Positions 22,781 to 33,309 of a DNA stretch of 64,000 bases are shown piece by piece. The position numbers and the translations under genes were made by a program. The notes beneath the pieces were generated by a model. The model did no database searches, was not told where the DNA came from, and was given only the letters and a program-made list of their open reading frames with translations. The number at the start of each line of letters is the position of its first letter. Within the stretch, counting starts at the first letter, position 1. The stretch comes from Apoda limacodes (lineage: Eukaryota; Arthropoda; Insecta; Lepidoptera; Limacodidae), in contig OX291557.1 in NCBI GenBank assembly GCA_946406115.1, forward strand, positions 7,844,501 through 7,908,500, written 5' to 3'.

Positions 22781-24973
22781 CTGCAGAAAACAAGGGTTGT
22801 AAGTTAAATAAAACAAAGAAATTATTATTGGTTTGTCTAAAACCGAGTTATCAGGGAGCTGTAGAAATATAATGAGCAATACGGAAGACTTACTAGGTGA
22901 CGAGCAGAATGTTAGTTGCTTCGTTGGGCTGAGGTCAGTTTACCTTTGCTGGACACTGGACTGGTGATGTGAAAACATCACTGTAAATTATTATTTATTA
23001 GTGCCTGCAAGGTTATTAAGGATATTTAAAGTATTTTAATGAACAGAGAAAACTTTGAATCAACTGTGCCGCAAAAACATTGTAATTTACTTGACAGATA
23101 AAACAGATAACACTCTATGCCGGGCGCTTTCCAAGAGCTGACGTGTGAACAAGTTGCATTCGGGAATCCGTCACGACATCCTGGCGTGCACAATTATGCA
23201 TTCAAATTTGGAAAGATTGTATAAACCATTTTTCTTTTAACCATAGATGCAAATTTTAACAAAGTTGTTTAATTCTTTTTCCCTAGTTATGTCATCAGGC
23301 AGTTTATTATGTATATTAATTTATATATTATTTTAGTCTTCTTTTCATATCAACGCATAATTTTTTCCATATGCCATTTTTTCAATATCCAACTCTTAAT
23401 TTCGTTGGTTCTTCTTTTCTGGTGAAGCCTCATCATTATAATTTTCTTTTTTTTTGTCTAACCCATTTTTCAGGAAAGATATTATTAAAAATCATCATGA
23501 ACATCTTCATCAATGATTGAATATTACTTCTCATTAGAGTCTCCCTTGAGCATATAATTTTTTACAGTGTGATGAGGCTTAAAAATATTAATTTAAGAAA
23601 ACACTACACAAAGTGGCACATAAGCAAGCACACTAAATGTCAATAAATTACTCTGGAAATAACTTTTAAGAGGGCAGATAGGGTAATTAGGGTGTTATCA
23701 GGCATGCTGCACCTAATATTCCCTATACGGAACCTTGACTCGGCCAAAGACTATATACAATACTAGTATATTTCTGTAGTGACTTCTGTAATTATTTATG
23801 CATTGTTTGGATGCATCCAAACATGAAATGTTTTTTTTTTTTTTAACTATTTCCATTCTGTTCAATTAAAGTCATTATATTGAAACCACATCTATCTTTT
23901 AATTCTCACAATTTAATGGTAAAACGCAATATTAAATATGCATTTGGTTTTAAAAATTTCCATACCCTCTAAGGGTATGAATTTTATAAAATCCTTTCTT
24001 AGTGCTTACCTATGTCACAACAGAAGCCTATATACAAAATTATATATATTATAAGTCCAAGACCAAATAGTTTGGGTGGTGCATTATTATATTAATCAGT
24101 CAATTTACTCTTATATATATATATATATGCAAGTGAAAAGAAAACTATTTAACACATTTAACTTTATTTTTATTTTATTTTTTAGCATATTAACAGCATA
24201 AATAAATTAACAATGTATTTACATATATGTATTCACCAACTTGTATGTAATTGTCAGTCATAAAGGCTTATTATTATATATATATATATATAAGATATAT
24301 AAGAGAAACTGCTACGCGCATATCAACATTTAAATATGGTCAATTTTAAAATCTTGTTTATAATCATGAGAGATATGTTTGAGATCTTAAGCCCAAGATT
24401 GAATCTCAAATTATGGCTAGAGATGCGAGGCAAACAGTAGTAGAGAGAATACACAGTCAGAAAATATGAAAAATGTTATCTTCTTAGGTTACTTACCTGC
24501 ACAGGTCTGAAAACCTGCAGTTTTGTAACATGCATTTTCTATTTGGCTGTTCTTTTTGAACAGCTCAGGTATGGAAAATATCAAAAATCATATCATCACA
24601 GGTTACCACTTTTGTGACATACACATTCTGGGTTACCTGTCCAGGTGCAGTTACTGTGAATAGCTAGCTTTAAATATCCCTAGTTTTAAACAGGTGTGCA
24701 ACAGAAAAACTTTTTGAAGTACATACATAACAGTTTTGTAATCCTTATAAAACTTTTTAAAGTACATGAAGTGAGATTGGTTATCAAAAGACCATAACTC
24801 CAGCTTTTAAAATTAAAAATATGATATTTTAAGGTAAATTTAAGACAATAAAGAAAGCGAAAATAGGCAATGAATATCTACATACCATCTTTCACATTTT
24901 TTGCAGATTGGGACGAGGACACTCCGGAAATCGTTTTCTCACTTGTAGCACAATACATAGTAACAGCATCCAT
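22507..24973 (-). CDS. Unrecognised small protein, three exons
   Basis: I join exon 1 (24973-24886, 88 nt, donor GATG|GTATGT), exon 2 (22980-22944, 37 nt, between TTTACAG| and AAAG|GTAAAC) and exon 3 (22780-22507, acceptor TTTTCTGCAG|). The phases fit exactly and give 132 codons plus a stop, running from MDAVTMYCATSEKTIS to YVALIAEQDG. Exon 2 carries the frame from phase 1 to phase 2 with no stop, which is hard to get by chance. The C-terminal half looks like a folded beta-rich protein, with a CAKC pair, TNGIKFTESYILKSAFANRA and a hydrophobic VEVIGIITDHAWNVTYVALI strand set. There is no signal peptide and no clear membrane segment. I do not know the family. It is oriented away from ICA69. Confidence 0.6.
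22944..22980 (-). CDS. Small gene, exon 2 (37 nt micro-exon)
   Basis: It encodes VMFSHHQSSVQQR across both junctions. The size shifts the phase from 1 to 2, as exon 3 needs. Confidence 0.5.
24886..24973 (-). CDS. Small gene, exon 1
   Basis: It has 29 codons plus one base and is Ser/Thr-rich. The start is the first ATG after the leader. The exon ends at a GTATGT donor. Confidence 0.55.
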
Positions 24974-25789
24974 GACTTCGCACTAAAAAATCACTTTTTC
25001 ATCTAATATTGTTCTGCATTACTATTCAATCTGAATAGAATTACAAAATAAAATCATACGAAACGTAAGATACAGCAGCCATTCCAAATTCCGGTGTAAA
25101 TAATAGTGTTGCCACTGACTGATGAAGATTTTTTACTTTTCCTTTCGGAATGGCCAAGGACTCAGCCATACAGCCATATTTTAATATATGGTTTTTAAAA
25201 TAGGGCAACTTTTTATTAAGTGAGCGTGAAACATTAGTTGGGTTGTTGTAAACTAGTACGTTTATACTGAGAGCAAGTCTCTAGTTGGTAAAAGTTGCGC
25301 GTTTTGAAAATAGGTTGGGGCAATCAACTTAAAAATGTGTGGTTTCAATACAATTTCTTTAAAGAGATGATGTAGCAGGGTTAGGGGCTGCCCTTCTCTA
25401 CCTACTACAACGCCCGTGCTACTGCCTACCGTCACCCCACTTACCATGAAAGAGTGTTAATCCTCACACGTTACAATTTAAATGATTCAGATGTTTTTTC
25501 CTGTGAATGTTTAAGTTGCAGAATGACCTCCTTGTCGACAAGAGGAAAGAACATAACTAGATTATTGTATGGTTATTAACACGTGAACAATCCTTTGGTG
25601 CTGCACACGCATGCAGAGACCGGGGTAACCACACAATGCTAGATAGGCCGTGTGCATGTGTGACACCTTGGTTGAAGAAATGAATGAAAATCAATAACTG
25701 AGAATATAAGCTACATTTTTATACCCTTCTGCGACACAAAGACCAACGTGCAATAATTTAAAAGACGCAATAAAATTAATACAGTGCAA
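24974..25789. other. Upstream region of the small minus-strand gene; otherwise gene-free
   Basis: The promoter of the small gene should lie just above 24973. I see no clear TATA or CpG-rich block. The rest shows no gene. Confidence 0.35.
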
Positions 25790-25925
25790 TAAATCTCTGG
25801 TGGTCGAGGGGTACAAAAAAAAGACGTATCTGAAGCCCGCAATCCGCACTGGGCCCGCGTGTGGACTATGGCCCAAATCACCTTCGCTTATGAGAGCAGG
25901 CCGTGCTTCAACAGTATAATAAATA
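25790..25925 (-). mobile_element. SINE-like repeat, minus orientation
   Basis: The reverse complement carries GAAGGTGATTTGGGCCATAG, CACGCGGGCCC, GCGGATTGCGGGCTTCAGAT. These are the same modules as the SINE inserted at 48810-49096. It is followed on the minus strand by a TGTACCCCTCGACCACCA end. Confidence 0.55.
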
Positions 25926-26083
25926 ATATATATCACGTGTTTGAATTTTTCATTTGCACAGTATTTAAATAATAAATATGAAGGAAGTGAAGAAATACTA
26001 CGATGATAAAAATAATGCGTAAGTAACTAAAAAAATCTCAATATGTACGATTGCCACTAAGCAAAAAAAGTATAACATGATTT

Positions 26084-27525
26084 ATTATAGTATAGTCATT
26101 GAAGCGAAAAATAGGGTCTTATCTCCGAATTTTTTTACTGAGAACCGATTTGCATCAAATTTTGGAATTAGGATCATCTTACCCTTAACTTCAAAAGTGA
26201 AAATGATTTGAGCTCCGCCTATTATTTTTAAGGGGTGTAAACAACCCCTTCATGGAAAAATTGACATTGAGCCATTTTATCGCTAGAAAACGTGTTTAAT
26301 ATTAAGGGGTGAAAATTTAAAGTGTAACACAATTACCTCATAATAAAATCATTTCCAACCCCTTGAAAACCTTACAACCCTTGCAAACAACACCTGATTT
26401 GAAAAAATCACGGAAAATTACTTTGGTATGACATAAAAAGATTTAAGTAAAGAGTTCTTAATATCTTAATTATCGAATTTTTAACCCCCTTTCGACCCCT
26501 TGATATAAAATTGTTAAAAAAAATTCTTTTGATGAAATGAAAAAGATTTAAATGTTATTCCACATTCTCGAAAATGATTTTCATATTCTGAAGCTTTTCA
26601 ACCCTAAACTACCCCTAAATTAAAACAGTAAATATATATGATTACACATTTAAAAATAATTTAATTACAGAGTAAGAAATCATCATTTATTGTATAAAAT
26701 ATAAACTTACAAGTTAAATATATGTCCATAATATATATATATATATATATACATATATATATACTTTGCTCCAAATATTCACACTCCGAATGTTTTGAAA
26801 AATATGTGTCCTAAAGCAGCCAAACTGCTAGAATCCATCAAACTCTTTATATTAAAGTTAATTCTAGACGGAATACGATTCATTAGATGTTCCTCTTATT
26901 TGCATTACAGCTCACTCATTTTACGTGCAAAAGTTTTAACAGTGCTCATTTTAAGGCTTATTTCAAGCACTACAAAACCCTATTTCATTAGAATGCATAA
27001 AATGTATCTGCTCGCCGCTAGATGGCATTGAATACATCGATTAAATTTCAGACAAAATAAAAAATGGCTTTGATCTTTAATTTCTAGCTTAATATTGCAC
27101 TTAGAACACTTTTTAACAGACCGATTAGTTCAGTTTTTTACCTGCTACAATTTTGTCATAAACAATCATAAAATTTTCGTTAAACTGTATATTTTTGAAG
27201 ATATATCCAAAAAACCGATGAAAAACGTGAAAAAAAAATCCTAATTTCCAATTGCCAATAACTTGAAAAATATTGGGTTTTTTGAAAAACTTTACAGATC
27301 TTTTTTTTCTTAAAATTAGGCCTTCTACCGATATCCGAGGCTATTTTGAAAAAAAATTTACACCACCGAGAAGGGGTGGCAACCAACCCCAGGATGGGTG
27401 CGGACTTCAGATCATTCTCACGTTTGAAGTTAAGGGTAAGATGAGCCTAATTCCAAAATTTCATGCAAATCGGTTCACAGCAAAAAAAATCGGAGCAATA
27501 ACGCTTTAATGACTTCACTATTAAA
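26084..27525. mobile_element. 1.4-kb element with ~160-bp terminal inverted repeats
   Basis: The arm 26084-26245 (GTCATTGAAGCG, ATCTCCGAATTTTTTT, ACCGATTTGCATCAAATTTT, TTACCCTTAACTTCAAA) is matched in reverse complement by 27355-27525. The core is about 1.1 kb, AT-rich and with no transposase. It contains CCCCTT/AGGGG words and a TA microsatellite at 26731-26765. It looks like a non-autonomous DNA transposon, but I cannot name the superfamily or a target duplication. Confidence 0.7.
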
Positions 27526-27961
27526 TGAATAATAAAAACTATAAATCTGTTTCTTTTTTTTATCTTCATAGAGTACCTTCTTCAAAAAATTAATGTTATG
27601 TTTTTTCTTATACCATGAAACCCGTATCCGTACAATTTATATACAAACATTCGAGTAACATAAGTTGCTACTTAGGTAGTTTTTGAATATGATATGATGT
27701 TATTTTTACTGTTTCTAACAAGTACAATGTTTGACAAAATCTGTTTTCTAATGGTTATATCTCCAAGAATCTTGGACAGAAAAATCTAATTATTTTGCTG
27801 ACTTCAGAAGTTTAAGAAACTCGATATCATCTAAACTGCGACTTGTGCTTTTTCTTCTTAGCAGAGCAGATATGGCCAGATTTAGATGTAAAAGCTGACT
27901 ATTCTAAAGAATGATTCTGGAAAATTTGATCTGCAAATGATACTTAAAAAAACTTTTAGGT

Positions 27962-28268
27962 ATCTAAAATCTTCACAAATAAAGAATGAAGATTAGTTGC
28001 CATATACTAATCTGTGATAGTTGCTTGCATAGATATGCAAGTAAAATACTGTATATGTATATATAGTCATGGTAAAGGATAGTTTAGTTAAGTGATATAG
28101 TTTCCCAGACATGGCTCTAAAATCTTCACATGTAAAGAATGAAGATTAGTTGCCATATACTAATCTGTGATAGTTGCTTGCATAAATATGCAAGTTCAAT
28201 ACTTTTTATGTATATATAGTCACGGTAAAGGATAGTTTAGTTAAGTTATATAGTTTCCCAGACATGGC
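27962..28268. repeat. 153-bp tandem duplication upstream of ICA69
   Basis: The unit containing TCTAAAATCTTCACA, GAAGATTAGTTGCCATATAC, TTGCTTGCATA and GTTTCCCAGACATGGCTCT occurs twice, with GATTAGTTGCC at 27991 and 28144. The copies differ at only a few positions. The second copy ends about 170 bases before the first coding ATG, so it may lie in the promoter, 5' UTR or a 5' intron. Confidence 0.85.
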
Positions 28269-28434
28269 TCTGGCAAAATATACTAAGAAGTAGTATGACT
28301 GCCATTCTTTAAGAAAAGAAAGAAAAAAATGATAGGAACTTTTTATTTTTATCAAAGATTTTTGTTTATACCTACATCATTTTTATCTCGAAATATATTG
28401 TTGTTGTGCGGAGGAGAATAAATAAATTGCAAAT

Positions 28435-29004
28435 ATGATACAGCATCAGTACTGGGTCACCAAAAAGACTGTGTTGAAGAAATTGGGTACCAAAGAAGAC
28501 GAGTGTATAGTTGCTTCTGACGCTGAACTCGATGCCAAATTGGAGTTATTCCGATCAATATCAGAAAGTTGTCTACACTTACAACGTGTTCTAGATCAGT
28601 ATCAGGAACGATTGTGCATTCTGGCCCAAGAAGAAAATTGTTTCGGCAAGTTTTTACGGGATGCAGGCAAAAGCTCAGACATATCCGGGAGACACATGGT
28701 ATCTGCTGGTAAAGCGATATCTTATTCCGGACAACAACGTTTATCAGTTAGAGGACCTTTAGTTAGGCTTTATCATGAAGTGGAAACATTTCGCGGTCGT
28801 GCGGTAAGTGATATGAGGGCCACAGTGTCAGCTATGGAAAAAGCACGCATAGAGTACCGGGCGGCCCTCAGTTGGATGAAATCTGCAAGTGCTCAACTTG
28901 ATCCTGATACCGGGCGAGGACTTGACAACTTTCGTAAAGCTCAAAGACAAGTGCGGGAAAGTAAAAAAGTTTTTGATAAATTGACATTAGATGTTCTTCA
29001 AAAG
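28435..29004 (+). CDS. ICA1: ICA69 exon 1 (AH/BAR domain, first part)
   Basis: It has 190 codons and ends LDVLQK|GTAATT. It encodes the first helices of the banana-shaped domain, including the most conserved ASDAELDAKLELF block. Confidence 0.9.
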
Positions 29005-32000
29005 GTAATTTTGTATATTCTCAACATCTATTCCAAAACTAGGCCCCGACAGAAGTAAATTCATCATTCACACTACTGTAAACACAGTTGATATTTACTC
29101 CTGTCACAATTATATGCAACTATCAAAAAGCATTCCCAAAATTTTGTGTCAAAGTTAGGATTTAAGGGTGAGAGAGGTTAAGTTAAGTTACCCCCGGTTG
29201 CTTTGCTCCTTGCCATTTTGCACCTAGGTGTAGGGCAGACAAGAGTGTTGATGCAAAATTGGCAGATTTGGTTTGACTGTATTTTTCCTGGGTAGAACTA
29301 GGTCAGTTCCAGTCTTCACTGAATTTAGATACAGTAAAATTATATGAATTAATAAACAGAAATCTAAACCAAAATCATTTACTTAGGCTTGTATACATAA
29401 TTGATAGCTGTTATTAATTCCATATAAGAATCTTTCTTGCTGTGCAACGTTTTACTGCGCTATATTTTTAGTCTCACTTTTATCCATACTCAATTGACAC
29501 ATCTGTCTTGTTCAAACGCCATAGACAAAATGACCGAGGTGGGTTGTATGGCTGCACTATAGAGTAACTTGACAGTACCTGGCACTGCAACCCCAAACTA
29601 CTAATTGTAAACAAATAATTAATCAAATACCACACCCCTGTAGTAGTGGTCTTGAGAACACTATATTGAGCACCTCCTCCTTTTTTTTGTTGAATAGACT
29701 AGTCAATAATAGTTAGTACTTGGATATTATGTTCTAAAAACTAGAGTACAAATGCAGAAATTATTAATATGTTACCATGCCTTTCTATTTGATTATTCTG
29801 TCATTCACTTTTGACAGATACAAGAAATTTGATATAGAGATAAAATGACCCCAACTAGTGCTATTTTATTAATTTTCCTTTAATCTTCTACTCACATCCA
29901 ATCATCATATTTTTTTTCAGATGTTACTTAACTGTAAGATAATTTTTTTTAAGTAAAAACAATAATTTCTCCAGCATCCATCAAGCTTAGTTTGTTATGT
30001 TATATCAATCTACCAACATAATTCACAACTTAGGCATAGCAATGGTGACCAATAGTACAAACGGCCACAACTAAAAGTATACCATTTCAACTCTGCCAAT
30101 TATAGCCAAACTTTTATTACTAAAAATTATGTTACATTTCAGATTCATTTCATATCAAGCCAACAAAATTACCTAAACAGGGTAATTAAACAAATGTTGA
30201 TCCAAAAAATATTAAATTGTATTATTTTATATTTCAGATTGATTTGTTAGCAGCAGCTAGATGCAACATGTTCTCTCATGTCTTATCAAATTACCAAAGT
30301 TCATTCTTGAATTCCACAACAAAACTAATGCAGACTCTTGAGGCTACTGCAGATTCAATGAATGCAGCACCTCAATATGAATTCTGCATATTGAAAGAAC
30401 TGTCGATGAAATTAGAAGGGGAACAAAAAAGTGATATTGTGCCACAAGATAAAGACCAAATGTTGTTTTTCCAGGTACATATAATATAATATAAGCCTTT
30501 ATTCTACTGATTTCCATTTACAGATAAATATATAAATAAGCAATAATAAAAAAAATTTTTTTATATATTGTGGGAGGTCTGATGATCTTAGGCCTCTTCT
30601 AATCTCAATGTTTTTTTTATGTATTTATTATATCCATTCATTCCTTTCCTATTACATTAATTATGTCATCTGGCCATTTTCTTTTAGGTTTTCCTACTTT
30701 CCTTTTTCCAGTCTGGGGTTCCACATTGTGTTTTTGTCCATTCTAGCAATGTGGCCAGCTCATTGAAATTTATTCCTAAGAAATTTTTGCAACCATTACT
30801 TTTGTCCATTGCCTTATTTCAGTAGCTTTGACTTCGTCTTTAAGTTTTATATTGAGAATGCTTCTTTCCATGGCCCTTTGACAGACTGAGATCCTGTTTA
30901 GTACATTTTAGTTATTGACCATGTTTGTCACTCATATGTCAGACAAGGGATAATGCTGTTATTGAAAGCCTTTTTCTTCAATTTTATTGTAATGCTTCCC
31001 TTGAATATGTTCTTCATTGTCCAGTACTTTTCCATGTGATGCCTATTCGTCTCTTGATTTCTTTATTCAAGGTAGATATATTCATTAACATATTCAAGGG
31101 TTGTTACAGTTCCGAGAACTAACTATATTAACTTAAAATTTTTTGATCAGTTTTGCATTTAAACATGAAAATAATAACAGGAAATTAAATTTGGGAAATT
31201 GTAGAATTGTGAAGTTTATATACTCTGATGGCACAAGAATCAAACCCAAAACCAAGAATGGAAGACCAAAATTTTGGTTAAATTAGTATTCCTGAATGTC
31301 TCAGACGATGCCATCTGGTCCCAAACCAAGCAATACTATTAGTACCACACAACTAAATGTTTTACACATAAATATTTGTCTTGAGCAGGGATCAAATCCA
31401 CACTCTGCACATCAAGCAGTATCTCTACCAACTAAGCTATAATAAGGCAGTTGTCAAATAAATTAATCATTGTGTTCTGGATTTTTACAGGAAGAATACA
31501 AAGATGAAAACCCTGACAACATATCTGATACAAAACAGAAACCTGAAAGCAAAAAAGATGCTGGAAATCAGTCTTTGTCATGTGAAAATAGAGAATCCAT
31601 GTCAACTTCCGACAATCTTATTGACACATCTATTGAACAAGAGTCTGTTCAAGACGATTTAACAATAAGTTCAGACTTAATGGGCTTGCGTTTAGATTTT
31701 GGGGATATGCCACCTAGTTTTGGATTGTTTATGCCATCACAATTATTACAGGTATTATTTAATTGTATATCTTACTGATTTTTTTCTCTTAAGAGCCAGT
31801 GTTACTGGGCAATATGAAGACATAACACAAAGAAAAGAGAATCTTGAGTAAAGATAAGGACAACGCGATATGTAACTAAGTGTGCGTAAGTAGAACAGCT
31901 ACATCTCAACTCACTGATGTTTACAAGAAACAATTTAATAGTTTATTGTACTACAGTGCTATCAAAATTGAGCTTCGATAGCACTGATAAACATCTGTAG

Positions 32001-33309
32001 AAGCGAAATTCGAAAAAAAATCATGGCGCAAAAATCTCGAGTTAAATTCATTGTAATTTCGACAACCAGTAGTCAAAACGACGCCACTATTAAATACAAA
32101 TTCGCAAGTTAAAAAGAAATATCGTTTCAGAGAGTTCCATTTTCATATTCCGTAATTGGTTTTCTATTTCTTTTATTTTTAGTGGCCAGTTCCACAAATT
32201 TTCAGTATGCCCCATGTAACATTTTCAGTCAGTCGCGGTGTAGGTTTGGCCTTCCTTAATATGTCTATATTGTGCGGGTTTGTGTAAACCATTTTTCGAT
32301 TTAGCCATGCGTTTGCGAAATAATAAGCTTTAAGTAAAATTTTTTGTTAGAGCCTAGTGTCCCACCAAGTGCCAGCTAAATGGCTGTTCTTGGGTGTGTG
32401 AAAAAAATCATGGGAGTAGCATATATAACAAAATTAAAAGAAAAACTATTATAGCTAAGTAGGCTTTACAACTTAATGAGTAATAGTCGATTACTTAAAA
32501 AACCAACTACATTTTTTAAGTAATCGACTAGTACTCACTATAGGTAAAAATTTCGTACAAATTCCATTAAAAGGTACTAAGATGAAGTTGTTGCTTTTGT
32601 AAAACACATATTAAATGTAAGTTTATGAGCCATGTAACATTACAGAAAAACAAAGGGAAAAAGAGAAAAGAGACCACAGGTGTGCGCTTCAATTTTAAAA
32701 CTTAAAGTCTATGGATGCTAGCCTTATATATAATATGATTATAGCAATAATAAAAAAATTGCAGAATTGTTGGGGTTCTATATCCAAAGGGTAAAACGGG
32801 ACCCTATTACTAAGAGTTCCCTGTTCTTCTGTCTGTCACCAGGCTGTATCTCATGAACCGTGATAGTAAGACAGTTGAAATTTTGTTAACAGATGATGTA
32901 TTTCTGTTGCTGCTATAACAACAAATACTAAAAAATAAAATAAAATAATAATTTAAGGGGGCTCCCATACAACAAAGGTGGTTTTTTTGCCGTTTTCATA
33001 GATAAAGGTATGGTACCCTTTGTGCGCAAGTCCGACTCGCAGCTGGCCGGTTTTTTTTTTAAACTAAGCATGTAAATTTTTTTTTAGGATACAATGAAGA
33101 CAAATCTCTTAGCGGAAGAACATGGTTTGCAAGAAACACCAGATGCAATAGAACCTAGTTCCTCAGAACAAGATAAACCTAAACCAAGCAAAGCGACACC
33201 TAAGAAAAAAGACAAAGCAGCCTGGTTTAAATTGTTTGCTGAATTAGATCCGCTTGCAAATCCTGATAGCCTACTCGGATCTAACAATAATCACAGTCAT
33301 GCAGCTTAA
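28435..33309 (+). CDS. ICA1: Islet cell autoantigen 1 homologue (ICA69), AH/BAR-domain protein
   Basis: Four phase-0 exons (28435-29004, 30238-30474, 31491-31751, 33088-33309) join into 429 codons. Residues about 1-245 form the arfaptin-homology/BAR domain, with conserved blocks KEDECIVASDAELDAKLELF, AQEENCFGKFLRDAG and YHEVETFRGRAVSD. A Ser/Asp-rich linker follows, and the end carries the ICA69 C-terminal motif AWFKLFAELDPLANPD. Family knowledge: ICA69 binds PICK1, is recruited to Golgi and immature secretory granules by Rab2, and acts in dense-core vesicle and synaptic trafficking. The ATG aligns with an internal Met of the human protein (MQQKYW versus MIQHQYW). A TAA lies in frame 12 bases upstream. 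An upstream exon could instead splice at 28443/28444 (ATACAG|CATCAG). The length is slightly below the human ~480. Identification is strong. Confidence 0.93.
29005..30237. other. ICA69 intron 1
   Basis: It is an AT-rich intron with canonical ends. I see no gene or clear mobile element inside. Confidence 0.6.
30238..30474 (+). CDS. ICA1: ICA69 exon 2 (end of AH/BAR domain)
   Basis: The acceptor is ATATTTCAG|ATTGAT and the donor CAG|GTACAT. Its 79 codons start IDLLAAARCNMFSHVLSNYQ, matching VDLLGASRCNLLSHMLATYQ of vertebrate ICA1. Confidence 0.9.
30590..31130 (-). pseudogene. LINE (RTE-type) reverse-transcriptase C-terminal fragment in ICA69 intron 2
   Basis: The minus strand, across several frames, reads IIPCLTYE.QTWSITK, CQRAMERSILN, WAGHIARMDKN, and VGKPKRKWPDDIINVIGKE. 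These are the ordered C-terminal landmarks of RTE-type endonuclease/reverse transcriptases (LTYG-QTWSL, CQR-MERS, WAGHVARM, GRP-RRW-DD). Stops and frameshifts are frequent. It is antisense to the host gene. Confidence 0.75.
31295..31455 (-). mobile_element. tRNA-derived SINE in ICA69 intron 2, minus orientation
   Basis: On the minus strand, TAGCTTAGTTGGTAGAG (A box) and GGATTTGATCCCTGC (B box) form the tRNA-like head (about 31455-31385). A body with AAATATTTATGTGTAAAA and GTGTGGTACTAATAGTATTG follows. It lies 36 bases before the exon 3 acceptor. Confidence 0.65.
31491..31751 (+). CDS. ICA1: ICA69 exon 3 (acidic linker)
   Basis: The acceptor is TTTTTACAG| and the donor ACAG|GTATTA. Its 87 codons are Ser/Asp/Glu-rich and end FMPSQLLQ, the FLPSQLL motif of ICA1 proteins. 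Confidence 0.88.
31953..31987. repeat. Short inverted repeat in ICA69 intron 3
   Basis: CAGTGCTATC and GATAGCACTG are inverted around a 13-nt spacer, and the arms show extra partial pairing (AAAATTGAGCTTC). Confidence 0.6.
32478..32536. repeat. 25-bp-arm hairpin in ICA69 intron 3
   Basis: Arms 32478-32502 and 32512-32536 are reverse complements at 24 of 25 positions (TAATAGTCGATTACTTAAAA / TTTTAAGTAATCGACTAGTA). The loop is 9 nt. Confidence 0.85.
32775..33060 (-). repeat. Interspersed repeat (CCGGCCAAGTG family) in ICA69 intron 3
   Basis: It contains GGGACCCTATTACTAAGA, GGCTGTATCTCATGAACCGT, GACAGTTGAAATTTTGT, GGGGGCTCCCATACAAC, and CAAGTCCGACTCGCAGCTGG ending CCGGTTTTTTTTT. It ends only 27 bases before the exon 4 acceptor, so its T tract adjoins the polypyrimidine tract. 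Confidence 0.65.
33088..33309 (+). CDS. ICA1: ICA69 exon 4 (C-terminus and stop)
   Basis: The acceptor is TTTTTTTAG|GATACA. It has 73 codons and TAA at 33307-33309, and carries a Lys-rich stretch followed by AWFKLFAELDPLANPD. The antisense frame here is a shadow. Confidence 0.9.
   Translation, partial: DTMKTNLLAEEHGLQETPDAIEPSSSEQDKPKPSKATPKKKDKAAWFKLFAELDPLANPDSLLGSNNNHSHAA

Noticed and set aside
33084..33287. 67-codon minus-strand frame
   Set aside because: It is the antisense shadow of ICA69 exon 4.
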